Source: Acidobacteriaceae bacterium (GTDB taxonomy: Bacteria; Acidobacteriota; Terriglobia; Terriglobales; Acidobacteriaceae). From it: a stretch of DNA of 6,441 nt. The notes under the pieces are model-generated. The model saw only the letters and a list, made by a program, of their open reading frames with translations. It was not told the DNA's origin and ran no database searches. Position numbers and translations under genes: made by a program. Positions 1 to 5,858 of the stretch are shown here, in pieces. The first letter of the stretch is position 1. The number at the start of each line of letters is the position of its first letter. Location: NCBI GenBank assembly GCA_003156495.1, contig PMHC01000170.1, positions 1-6,441 of the forward strand, written 5' to 3'.

Positions 1-1070
1 TCACGATCAATTACCGGCTCGGCGTTTTTGGATTTTTGGCTACCGAAGGATTAGTTAAAGAAGGCAACGGCGCGGCCGGCAATTATGGTTTGATGGACAT
101 GATCGCCGGGCTCAAATGGGTGAAGGCGAACATCGCGCGTTTTGGCGGCGATCCGGGCAACGTGACGATCTTTGGCGAAAGCGCGGGCTCATTCGCCGTG
201 AGCACGCTGATGGTTTCGCCGATGGCGCGAGGGCTCTTCGATAAAGCGATCGGCGAAAGCGGTTCGGCGCTGGGCGAAGATTTGGGCGGCAAGCCCGTAG
301 CGCAACAAGCGACCATCGACAGCGCATGGGCGGCCACGACGGGCGCAAAAACGCTGGCGGAATTGCGCGCCTTGCCGACCGCGACGATTCTCGCCGCCGC
401 CGGGAAAAAAGGCACACCCTGGTTTTCGCCGGTGATCGACGGAAAGGTGCTGACCGAGCCAGTGGCCGCCACCTACGCCGCCGGCCGGCAGGCGCATGTG
501 CCGCTGCTGGCGGGTTGGAATCGCGACGAGGGATTCGCGCCTGAAATGACCGTCGCGCAATGGAAGAAAGAGGCGGAGAAAAACTTCGGCGACCGCGCCG
601 CGGAATTTCTTGCGCTCTATCCGGGCGAAACAGACGCGCAGGCGCAGCGCTCGGCGAGCGACTACGAAGGCGATATGTTTATCGCTTTCGGGACATGGAA
701 GTGGATCGAGGCTCACGCTAAAACAGGCGATGCGCCAGTCTATCGCTATCATTTCGAGCTGGCCGCGCCGCCCAGCAAATTTCATTCCGAAAGCTCCGCC
801 TTCCATTCCGACGATATCGAATATGTCTTTGGCGTGCTCGATACGCGCCCCGGAGCGACGTGGCGGCCTAAAGACCGTCATCTGAGCGATGCAATGATGA
901 GCTACTGGACGAACTTCGCCAAAACCGGCGATCCCAACGGGCCAGGATTGCCAAAGTGGCCGCGCTTCGACCGCAAGAACGAAGTGCTGCATCTGGACAA
1001 AGAAATCGCGCACGGCGCGGATACGACGCGGGCGCGCTACGAATTTTTGCTGAAAACGCAGCCGAAATAA
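1..1070 (+). CDS. Type-B carboxylesterase/lipase, 5'-truncated by window edge
   Basis: This is a serine hydrolase of the carboxylesterase type-B family (alpha/beta hydrolase fold), which cleaves carboxylic esters. The frame is open from base 3 and runs straight through the window edge, so no start is visible; a TTG at 36 is internal. The visible part begins with the family motif NYRLGVFGF, followed by the conserved GNYGL and FGGDPGNVT stretches. The nucleophile elbow GESAGS has its serine at 180-182. The acidic member of the triad is the Glu of NRDEGF (528-530). The catalytic His is in FHSDDIEYVFG (804-806). The C-terminal block with YWTNFAKTGDPN is also typical, and the stop is TAA at 1068-1070. 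About 356 codons are seen; family members usually have about 500-550 residues, so roughly 150 N-terminal residues, including the oxyanion-hole glycines and any signal peptide, lie outside the window. The substrate cannot be told from sequence. The gene converges on the minus-strand citramalate synthase gene. Confidence 0.95.
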   Translation, partial: TINYRLGVFGFLATEGLVKEGNGAAGNYGLMDMIAGLKWVKANIARFGGDPGNVTIFGESAGSFAVSTLMVSPMARGLFDKAIGESGSALGEDLGGKPVAQQATIDSAWAATTGAKTLAELRALPTATILAAAGKKGTPWFSPVIDGKVLTEPVAATYAAGRQAHVPLLAGWNRDEGFAPEMTVAQWKKEAEKNFGDRAAEFLALYPGETDAQAQRSASDYEGDMFIAFGTWKWIEAHAKTGDAPVYRYHFELAAPPSKFHSESSAFHSDDIEYVFGVLDTRPGATWRPKDRHLSDAMMSYWTNFAKTGDPNGPGLPKWPRFDRKNEVLHLDKEIAHGADTTRARYEFLLKTQPK

Positions 1071-1120
1071 CCGCTCAAGCGCGCGGCGAGCGCTGTAATT
1101 GCATAATTTGCGCCATCAAG

Positions 1121-1158
1121 GGTGCCCCCGATCTCGATTTTGAGATCGGGGAACCACC
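1121..1158. repeat. Perfect-stem hairpin in the convergent gap (possible terminator or palindromic repeat)
   Basis: Arms CCCCGATCTC (1126-1135) and GAGATCGGGG (1142-1151) are perfect 10-base inverted complements around a 6-base loop. An outer GGTG (1121-1124) can pair with CACC (1155-1158) across a small internal loop. It sits between the ends of two convergent genes, where a bidirectional terminator is expected. No T-tract follows on either strand, so it is not a classical intrinsic terminator. The GGTGCCCC...GGGGAACCACC frame resembles dispersed palindromes I recall from acidobacterial genomes; that part is memory, not a search result. Confidence 0.6.
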
Positions 1159-1182
1159 ACGCCAAGAATCAAAATTACCTGG

Positions 1183-2835
1183 TTACGATACGCGCTCTTC
1201 GGCGGCGGATTCCAGCAGCCAGTAGTGGAAACCATCGACGATGGCGTCGAGCGCGGCCTGGTTCAAATCGCTGCTGACGCCGGCGGTGATCCAGGGCTCA
1301 TGGCCGTTGGCGTGAAAACTGACGGTGACGCGCACATGCGCCGCCGAATCGTGCGCGGATATATCGATCGCGGCCACCGAAAAAGTTCCCAGGCGCATTT
1401 GCTTGAGCGACGGATACCATTTGTCGAGTTCGCTGCGCATGGCCTTGGTTAGCGCATCGACCGGGCCGGAGCCTTCGGCGCGCGCCGTCGCCACGGAAGA
1501 TTCGCCGACCACCAGCGACATAAACGCCTGCACGAAGCGGCCGCCGAGTTCGTCCGACTCGTCGAAGACGCGCCAGCTTTTGACGTTAAACCAATTGTGC
1601 AGGCTTCCAAGGGTTCTCATGCAGGCCAGGCGGAAGGAGATTTCGCTGGCCGTGAAACCACCGCCATCGACCATGGCCTGATTTTCGTCCATCAGCTTTT
1701 GCGCCTGAACGGAGTTGAGCGACACGCCGAGCGACTCGGAAAGCATCATGATGTTGGCGCGGCCCGACTGCGCATTGACGCCGACGATGGAGCTGGCGCC
1801 GACGCGGACCGGATCGCACCACAGGTACGCGCCGGGATTTTTGCGCTCGCTCGAGCCGTGCATGCCGGCCCAGGTGCCGAATGCGCCGGACCCGATGATG
1901 GGCGCGCCGTGCGGCACATCGAGGCCGAAAGAAGCGTAGACCGAACGCGCCAGCCCGGTCAATCCGCGCAGCGATTCGGCGGAAACGAACTCCGCCTCGC
2001 CGCGCAACTGCATCGCGCCGACCAGCGTGGTCAGGTTGACGTTGCCGCAGCGTTCGCCGGTTCCGATCAGCGTACCTTGAATGTGCCCGGCGCCGGCCAG
2101 AATCGCCGCGCGCGTGTCGGCCACGCCCAGGCCGCGATCGGTGTGGCCGTGAAAACCCAAGCCCGCTTGCGGAAATTCGTGCGTCAGGCTCGCAACGGCC
2201 TCGGAGACTTCCTCGGGACTCGATCCGCCGTTAGTGTCGCAAATCACGACGCGGCTGACCTTTTGCCGAACACATTGCGCGACGATTTCACGCAGATAGT
2301 CGCGACTGCGCTCCGGTTCGCATGGCGCGCCGTTTTCGCGCCGACCGCAGTAGGCGTCCATGGCGTGCTCCAGATCGACGATCACTTCCAGACCGTGATC
2401 CTGCAGGCAGGCGACCGTCTCCAGCATCATGAGGAGATTTTCTTCCGGCGTAGTTTCAAGCGAGCGCTCCACGTCGAGCAGCCGCGACTTGACCACGATC
2501 ACCGCCGCGGGAATCCGCGCCTTGTTGCCGACCATGAATTGAATGTCGGGCCACTCTTCCACCTTGGCGCCGCGGCCGCGCGTGCGTCCGAAGAGCGCCA
2601 GCCGCATTGCGCCGGTATCGGCCGAAGCCAGCGCCTCGGTAAGGTCGCCGACAAACTGGTTAGCACCGGCGAAACCAATTTCGGCATAGCGCACGCCGAA
2701 GGCGGAGAGACGCTGAAGCAGGCGCACGGCGCTGCGCGCAGAAATTTCCAGCCCCGGTTGCTGCAAGCCGTCGCGCAGGCTGGTATCGAAGATTTCGACT
2801 TTTCTTGTGGAGTAATCTGCCATTGGAATCCGCAT
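1183..2835 (-). CDS. cimA: Citramalate synthase (CimA-type, HMGL-like/LeuA family), divergent
   Basis: CimA condenses pyruvate with acetyl-CoA to give (R)-citramalate, the first step of the threonine-independent isoleucine route; it is cytosolic and normally inhibited by isoleucine. The 550-residue length fits the family (about 520-540). Residues about 13-290 form the HMGL-like TIM barrel. It carries DTSLRDG (17-23, with Arg21 and metal-binding Asp22), DTNGG (200-204), the metal pair His229/His231 in FHGHTD, and GERCGN (260-265, Asn265). The linker keeps AGMH (His326) and an IPMS-like NAQSGRAN (354-361). Residues about 415-545 match the LeuA regulatory domain (EGSGPVDAL, YPSLKQMRL, ITAGVSSDLNQAALDAIVDG). 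Unusual points are LRDGLQQPG where CimA normally has LRDGAQ, and HGHTD where it has HAHND. The start is uncertain: ATG at 2835 and ATG at 2823 (MADYSTRKVEIFD) are both possible, and neither has a clear Shine-Dalgarno. A TATGAT -10-like box lies at 2874-2879 without a good -35. The alternative is a paralogous acyltransferase of the same superfamily with another 2-oxoacid substrate. Confidence 0.82.
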   Translation of the reverse strand: MRIPMADYSTRKVEIFDTSLRDGLQQPGLEISARSAVRLLQRLSAFGVRYAEIGFAGANQFVGDLTEALASADTGAMRLALFGRTRGRGAKVEEWPDIQFMVGNKARIPAAVIVVKSRLLDVERSLETTPEENLLMMLETVACLQDHGLEVIVDLEHAMDAYCGRRENGAPCEPERSRDYLREIVAQCVRQKVSRVVICDTNGGSSPEEVSEAVASLTHEFPQAGLGFHGHTDRGLGVADTRAAILAGAGHIQGTLIGTGERCGNVNLTTLVGAMQLRGEAEFVSAESLRGLTGLARSVYASFGLDVPHGAPIIGSGAFGTWAGMHGSSERKNPGAYLWCDPVRVGASSIVGVNAQSGRANIMMLSESLGVSLNSVQAQKLMDENQAMVDGGGFTASEISFRLACMRTLGSLHNWFNVKSWRVFDESDELGGRFVQAFMSLVVGESSVATARAEGSGPVDALTKAMRSELDKWYPSLKQMRLGTFSVAAIDISAHDSAAHVRVTVSFHANGHEPWITAGVSSDLNQAALDAIVDGFHYWLLESAAEERVS

Positions 2836-2904
2836 TCCGCCAGAAAGGAACTCGCGCCGGCGGAGTTTCTTCCATCATATCCTGCCGAATTAAAGCGGAG
2901 ATTC

Positions 2905-2996
2905 TGATGGCATTGAGAAGGAATCTTCCCGCAGGGGCTAAAGCCCTTGATTTATGGGCTCTTTACGGCACGACTAAAGTCGTGCCCTGACACAAA
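2905..2996. repeat. Two-hairpin intergenic element with CTAAAG cores (acidobacterial-type dispersed repeat)
   Basis: Two hairpins stand in a row. The first has arms GGGCT (2935-2939) and AGCCC (2942-2946); the second has perfect 9-base arms GGCACGACT (2967-2975) and AGTCGTGCC (2978-2986). Both have the same CTAAAG centre with a two-base AA gap. AGCCC (2942-2946) can also pair with GGGCT (2956-2960), giving an alternative fold. The block is flanked by CTTCCCGCAG on the left and CTGACACAAAAC on the right. This architecture matches what I remember of a very common intergenic repeat in Acidobacteria, which is often mistranslated as small ORFs ending in GTTKVVP-like peptides. It lies just downstream of the ABC transporter stop and upstream of the citramalate synthase start, so it could also act as a transcript 3' end. 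The outer limits are approximate. Confidence 0.6.
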
Positions 2997-3025
2997 ACTT
3001 GCTACGCGCCGATAGAAGATTTACG

Positions 3026-5020
3026 CTACGCGGCCGGCGCAGATGGCGGCGCGGCAACATCGGCTTCCTGGTCTTTATACTGCAACTGGTAGAGCTTCCA
3101 GTAAAGACCGCGCTGAGTAAGCAGCTCCTGGTGCGAGCCGCTCTCGCGCAGCTTGCCTTTGTGCATGACCAGAATCGTATCGGCGCGCTGCACGGTCGAA
3201 AGCCGGTGAGCGATCAGCACGCTGGTGCGGCCAGCGACCATGCGGTCCAGAGCCAGGCGGATGCGCAGCTCGGTGTCGGTATCGACGCTCGAAGTAGCCT
3301 CGTCGAGAATGAGGATGCGGGGATTGTAGGCCAGCGCGCGGGCAAAGTTGATCAACTGCTTTTGGCCGGTAGAAAGCGAATTGCCGCGCTCGCGCACCGG
3401 CTCGCTGAAGCCGCCGGGCAGACTCTCGATAAAGTCCAAAACATTCACGTCGCGCGCCGCGCTGCGCATTGTTTCCTCGCCAATCTCTTGATTGCCTAGG
3501 CGAATATTTTCGCCAATCGAGCCGGAAAAGAGAAAGGGATCTTGCAGCACGACGGCGAAGTGCCGGCGCAGCACGGTCAAATCGTGCTCGCGCAAATCGA
3601 TGCCGTCGATCAGGATGCGCCCGGCGGTCACATCGTAAAAGCGCATCATCAGGCTGATGAGGGTGGTTTTGCCCGCGCCGGTGTGGCCGACGATGGCGAT
3701 TGTCTGCCCCGGTTCGACGGTGAAAGAAACGTCGCGCAGAATCCACTCGATGCCGGCGACGGCGGCGATCGCGGCCGGATCTTTTGCCGCATCGATGGCG
3801 ATGCGCTGCTTTTCAGTCAGCGATTGATAGGTGAACCAGACGTGATCGAAGACGATGCGATTGGAGCCATCGCCGGCCGCGGGACGCGCTGGAGAGACGA
3901 TCTCCGGCTCGGCGTCCATCAGCCTGAAGATGCGCTCGCAGGCGGCCATCGCCGACTGCAAAATGTTGTACTTGTCACTCAGATCCTGAATCGGCCGCCA
4001 GAAGCGCAGCGAAAACTGCGTGAACATGATGAGAATGCCGACGGTGACCGTGGGCGGAGTACGCAGCACGCCGAAGCCGCCGCGCCAGATCACCAGCGCA
4101 ATGGCTACCGAAGAGAGCAGATCGACGGCCGGGTAGTAAAGAGCGTAGGCGAAGATCGTGTCTTTGAAGGCGATCATGTGCTGGCGGTTGACCGCCTCGA
4201 AGGCATTGAAGGAGCGCTGCTCGCGGTTAAAGAGTTGCACCACGCTCATGCCGCTGATGTGTTCCTGCGTGACGCTGTTGATGCGGGCGATGGCGGCGCG
4301 CACGCGGCGATAGCTTTCGCGCACGTGGTCGCGGAAGATGCGGGTGACGATGAGAATCAGCGGCAGCACGGCGAAGGCGACCAGCGCCAGCCACCAGTTG
4401 ATGGCCAGCATCACGACGGCCATGATCGACAGCATGAAGATGTCGTTGACGATGGCCAGGATGCCGTCGGTGAACATGTCGTTGATCGCGTCCACGTCCG
4501 AAGTCAGGCGCGTGACCAGCCGGCCGACAGGCTGGGAATCGAAGAAGCCGACGTGCATGCGCTGCATGTGGCGGAAGATTTCTCGACGCAGATCGAACAT
4601 GATCTTCTGGCCGATCCACTGCATCAGGTAGATCTGGACGAACTGGAAGAGGTAGGCCGTAATCAACAGGGCCAGGTAGATGGCGGCCAACCGGGTTACG
4701 CCGGCGACGGCTTCAACGGGAAGCACGCCGGCCAGCGGACTGCTGTATGCCACCCAGTGGGCGACGGCATTGACCGAAGCCTTGGCGCCGACCTCGGGCG
4801 CCAGATAGCGATCGACGGCCACCATCACCAGAAGCGGTCCGGCCACGTCGCACAGCGATTTGAGCGAGACGGCCAGCGTGGAGATCGTGGTTTGCAGCCA
4901 GTAGGGACGCAGATACGGACCCAACCGCCGCAGCAGCCGCGAGTCGTAGATTTTGCCGGCCACGCTATCGCCAGAGCCATGTCCGGCGTCGCGCGGTTGT
5001 TTGTCTTTTTTGTCCGCCAT
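3026..5020 (-). CDS. ABC exporter, fused transmembrane and ATP-binding domains (MdlB/MsbA type)
   Basis: This is a half-size ABC exporter of 664 residues that would work as a homodimer, or as a heterodimer with a partner encoded elsewhere, moving a substrate out across the inner membrane with ATP. An N-terminal hydrophilic tail (1-27) precedes six likely membrane spans at about 42-72, 107-135, 186-207, 211-230, 288-312 and 325-345. The nucleotide-binding domain has an A-loop Tyr398 (WFTY), Walker A GHTGAGKTT (445-453), Q-loop Gln493, signature LSTGQ (549-553), Walker B ILILDE (569-574, catalytic Glu574) and H-loop His605. All catalytic residues are present, so it should be a functional ATPase. 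Two oddities are the Thr in the signature, where LSGGQ is usual, and about 25 extra residues (400-424, rich in Ala) between the A-loop and the WILRDVSF strand. The tail ends in an Ala/Pro-rich stretch. The start is the ATG at 5018-5020; the Shine-Dalgarno is weak. It lies 60 bases downstream of the cytochrome gene on the same strand. The substrate is unknown; lipid or drug export are the family precedents. Confidence 0.95.
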   Translation of the reverse strand: MADKKDKQPRDAGHGSGDSVAGKIYDSRLLRRLGPYLRPYWLQTTISTLAVSLKSLCDVAGPLLVMVAVDRYLAPEVGAKASVNAVAHWVAYSSPLAGVLPVEAVAGVTRLAAIYLALLITAYLFQFVQIYLMQWIGQKIMFDLRREIFRHMQRMHVGFFDSQPVGRLVTRLTSDVDAINDMFTDGILAIVNDIFMLSIMAVVMLAINWWLALVAFAVLPLILIVTRIFRDHVRESYRRVRAAIARINSVTQEHISGMSVVQLFNREQRSFNAFEAVNRQHMIAFKDTIFAYALYYPAVDLLSSVAIALVIWRGGFGVLRTPPTVTVGILIMFTQFSLRFWRPIQDLSDKYNILQSAMAACERIFRLMDAEPEIVSPARPAAGDGSNRIVFDHVWFTYQSLTEKQRIAIDAAKDPAAIAAVAGIEWILRDVSFTVEPGQTIAIVGHTGAGKTTLISLMMRFYDVTAGRILIDGIDLREHDLTVLRRHFAVVLQDPFLFSGSIGENIRLGNQEIGEETMRSAARDVNVLDFIESLPGGFSEPVRERGNSLSTGQKQLINFARALAYNPRILILDEATSSVDTDTELRIRLALDRMVAGRTSVLIAHRLSTVQRADTILVMHKGKLRESGSHQELLTQRGLYWKLYQLQYKDQEADVAAPPSAPAA

Positions 5021-5080
5021 CGGCTGGGTAGAACGAGCTTCCGCTTTTATTGTACGGGGGCCGAGCGGCGGAGAGACAAA

Positions 5081-5659
5081 TTATGGCTTTGGCTGCTCTT
5101 GCGGCGCGTCAGGCGCCGGGGCCGGGGCGGGCGGCTGCTCGCCGCGCACAATCATCACGGCCTCGGCCGGCAACGGTTTGTTGGCGTTGGCCAATAGCAG
5201 ACAGACCTGCCAGATCTGCGTCTCCGGTATCACGTTGTGATAGGAGGGCATTCCCGTCAGGCGAATACCGTTGTTGACCTTCCAGAAAATTTCCGCCGGC
5301 GGATTGTCGCTGACGCCGATGGCGTCGCCTTTGGCCGCTTTTTCCCATAGAGCCGGCGCCGCCGGATACATGTGCGCGCTAAAGGGCGAGGGCTTGCCGT
5401 GAAAACCGTGGCAGGCGGCGCATTGATCGCGATAGATTCGCGCTCCGGCCAGTAACGTCTCTTCGTCCGGCTTGAGAGCGGTCTTGGCCTTAGCCGCCTC
5501 ACGCCCGACGCGTACATGCAGCGCGGAGTTCAGCAGCGACTCCATCGGCAGAGGCTTATCGGCCACCGCCACCGGCGGACAGCCGAAGCTGAACCAGGCC
5601 CAAAGCGCCACCGGCGCCAGCGCCACGCCCAAAATCGCCCCTAAGATCACTCGCCCCAT
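5081..5659 (-). CDS. Membrane-anchored monohaem cytochrome c
   Basis: A 192-residue c-type cytochrome, an electron carrier facing the periplasm. Residues about 3-26 are a hydrophobic signal or anchor helix (MGRVILGAILGVALAP). The single haem-binding motif CAACH is at 80-84, within the typical context ARIYRDQCAACHG. A likely axial Met is Met137 in GIRLTGMPSY, as in class I cytochromes c (KVNNGIRLTGMP is a familiar family context). The C-terminus is a Pro/Ala-rich tail (176-192) that may be a flexible linker. Cys27 follows the helix, but the residues before it (SFG) do not make a good lipobox. The frame is open further upstream to 5773, but the ATG at 5659 was chosen because AAGGAG lies 8 bases before it and the signal helix starts there; the upstream extension is hydrophilic and Cys/Lys/His-rich. 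The redox partner is not visible in the window. It may be co-transcribed with the ABC exporter 60 bases downstream. Confidence 0.9.
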   Translation of the reverse strand: MGRVILGAILGVALAPVALWAWFSFGCPPVAVADKPLPMESLLNSALHVRVGREAAKAKTALKPDEETLLAGARIYRDQCAACHGFHGKPSPFSAHMYPAAPALWEKAAKGDAIGVSDNPPAEIFWKVNNGIRLTGMPSYHNVIPETQIWQVCLLLANANKPLPAEAVMIVRGEQPPAPAPAPDAPQEQPKP

Positions 5660-5706
5660 TTTTCTTGCTCCTTCATTGCTTTTCTTGCAGCTATTGCTCT
5701 TCTTGC
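5660..5706 (-). repeat. Short direct repeats in the cytochrome leader
   Basis: On the minus strand GCAAGAAGAGCAAT (5693-5706) and GCAAGAAAAGCAAT (5675-5688) differ at one base and are 18 bases apart. A third partial copy, GCAAGAAAA (5660-5668), runs up to the start codon. The ribosome binding site sits at the edge of the third copy. This may be slippage-derived duplication of the leader; a function is not evident. Confidence 0.55.
5668..5673 (-). promoter_or_regulatory. Ribosome binding site of the cytochrome c gene
   Basis: AAGGAG on the minus strand is separated by 8 bases from the ATG at 5659. It decides the start in favour of MGRVILG and against the longer reading frame beginning at 5773. 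Confidence 0.75.
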
Positions 5707-5743
5707 AGTGCGCGGGCGTTTGCAGAGAATTTCGATGAATTAA

Positions 5744-5788
5744 GACACAATGACAGTGTCGTCGCCCAGCCATATGGCGGCGAGCGAC
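5744..5788. promoter_or_regulatory. Inverted repeats in the divergent gap, possible operator
   Basis: GACAC (5744-5748) and GTGTC (5756-5760) form a small dyad. Next to it lies a perfect 10-base palindrome GCCATATGGC (5769-5778), itself flanked by GTCGC (5761-5765) and GCGAC (5784-5788). The stretch lies between the starts of the cytochrome gene and the divergent peptidase-like gene, where both promoters must be. I could not identify convincing -35/-10 pairs for either direction. A regulator binding site is inference from position and symmetry only. Confidence 0.3.
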
Positions 5789-5842
5789 AGTCGTCCTTCA
5801 TTGAATCATCGGCAATATCGCCTTCGACGATCAGTTCCCTGC

Positions 5843-5851
5843 AGGAAAGGA
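5843..5851 (+). promoter_or_regulatory. Ribosome binding site of the peptidase-like gene
   Basis: AGGAAAGGA ends 7 bases before the ATG at 5859. The AAGGA core is at good spacing and supports this start for the gene that runs off the right edge. Confidence 0.65.
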
Positions 5852-5858
5852 TCTCCCC

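Noticed and set aside
189..1013. A 274-codon minus-strand frame opposite the esterase
   Set aside because: The esterase triad and family motifs are all on the plus strand; the minus frame has no recognisable motif.
1597..2907. A 436-codon open frame on the plus strand opposite the citramalate synthase
   Set aside because: Same reasoning: low-complexity Arg/Ala/His/Asp composition opposite a gene with clear catalytic motifs.
2805..2990. A 61-codon plus-strand frame across the two-hairpin repeat
   Set aside because: Its C-terminal part is just the translation of the hairpin repeat; peptides like this are frequent false genes in acidobacterial annotation.
5049..5079. A possible promoter before the ABC exporter (TACAAT at 5049-5054 and TTGTCT at 5074-5079, minus strand)
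   Set aside because: The -10 is good (5 of 6), but the spacer is 19 bases and the -35 matches only 4 of 6; it is noted but not strong enough to annotate.
3542..5197. A 551-codon open frame on the plus strand opposite the ABC exporter
   Set aside because: It is antisense to a gene with complete ABC motifs, is extremely rich in His, Asp, Gln and Arg, and shows no domain pattern; long antisense frames are common in GC-rich coding DNA.
5660..5773. N-terminal extension of the cytochrome to an ATG at 5773
   Set aside because: The extension is hydrophilic, comes from the leader repeats, and would put the signal helix 40 residues inside; the internal ATG has a strong ribosome binding site.
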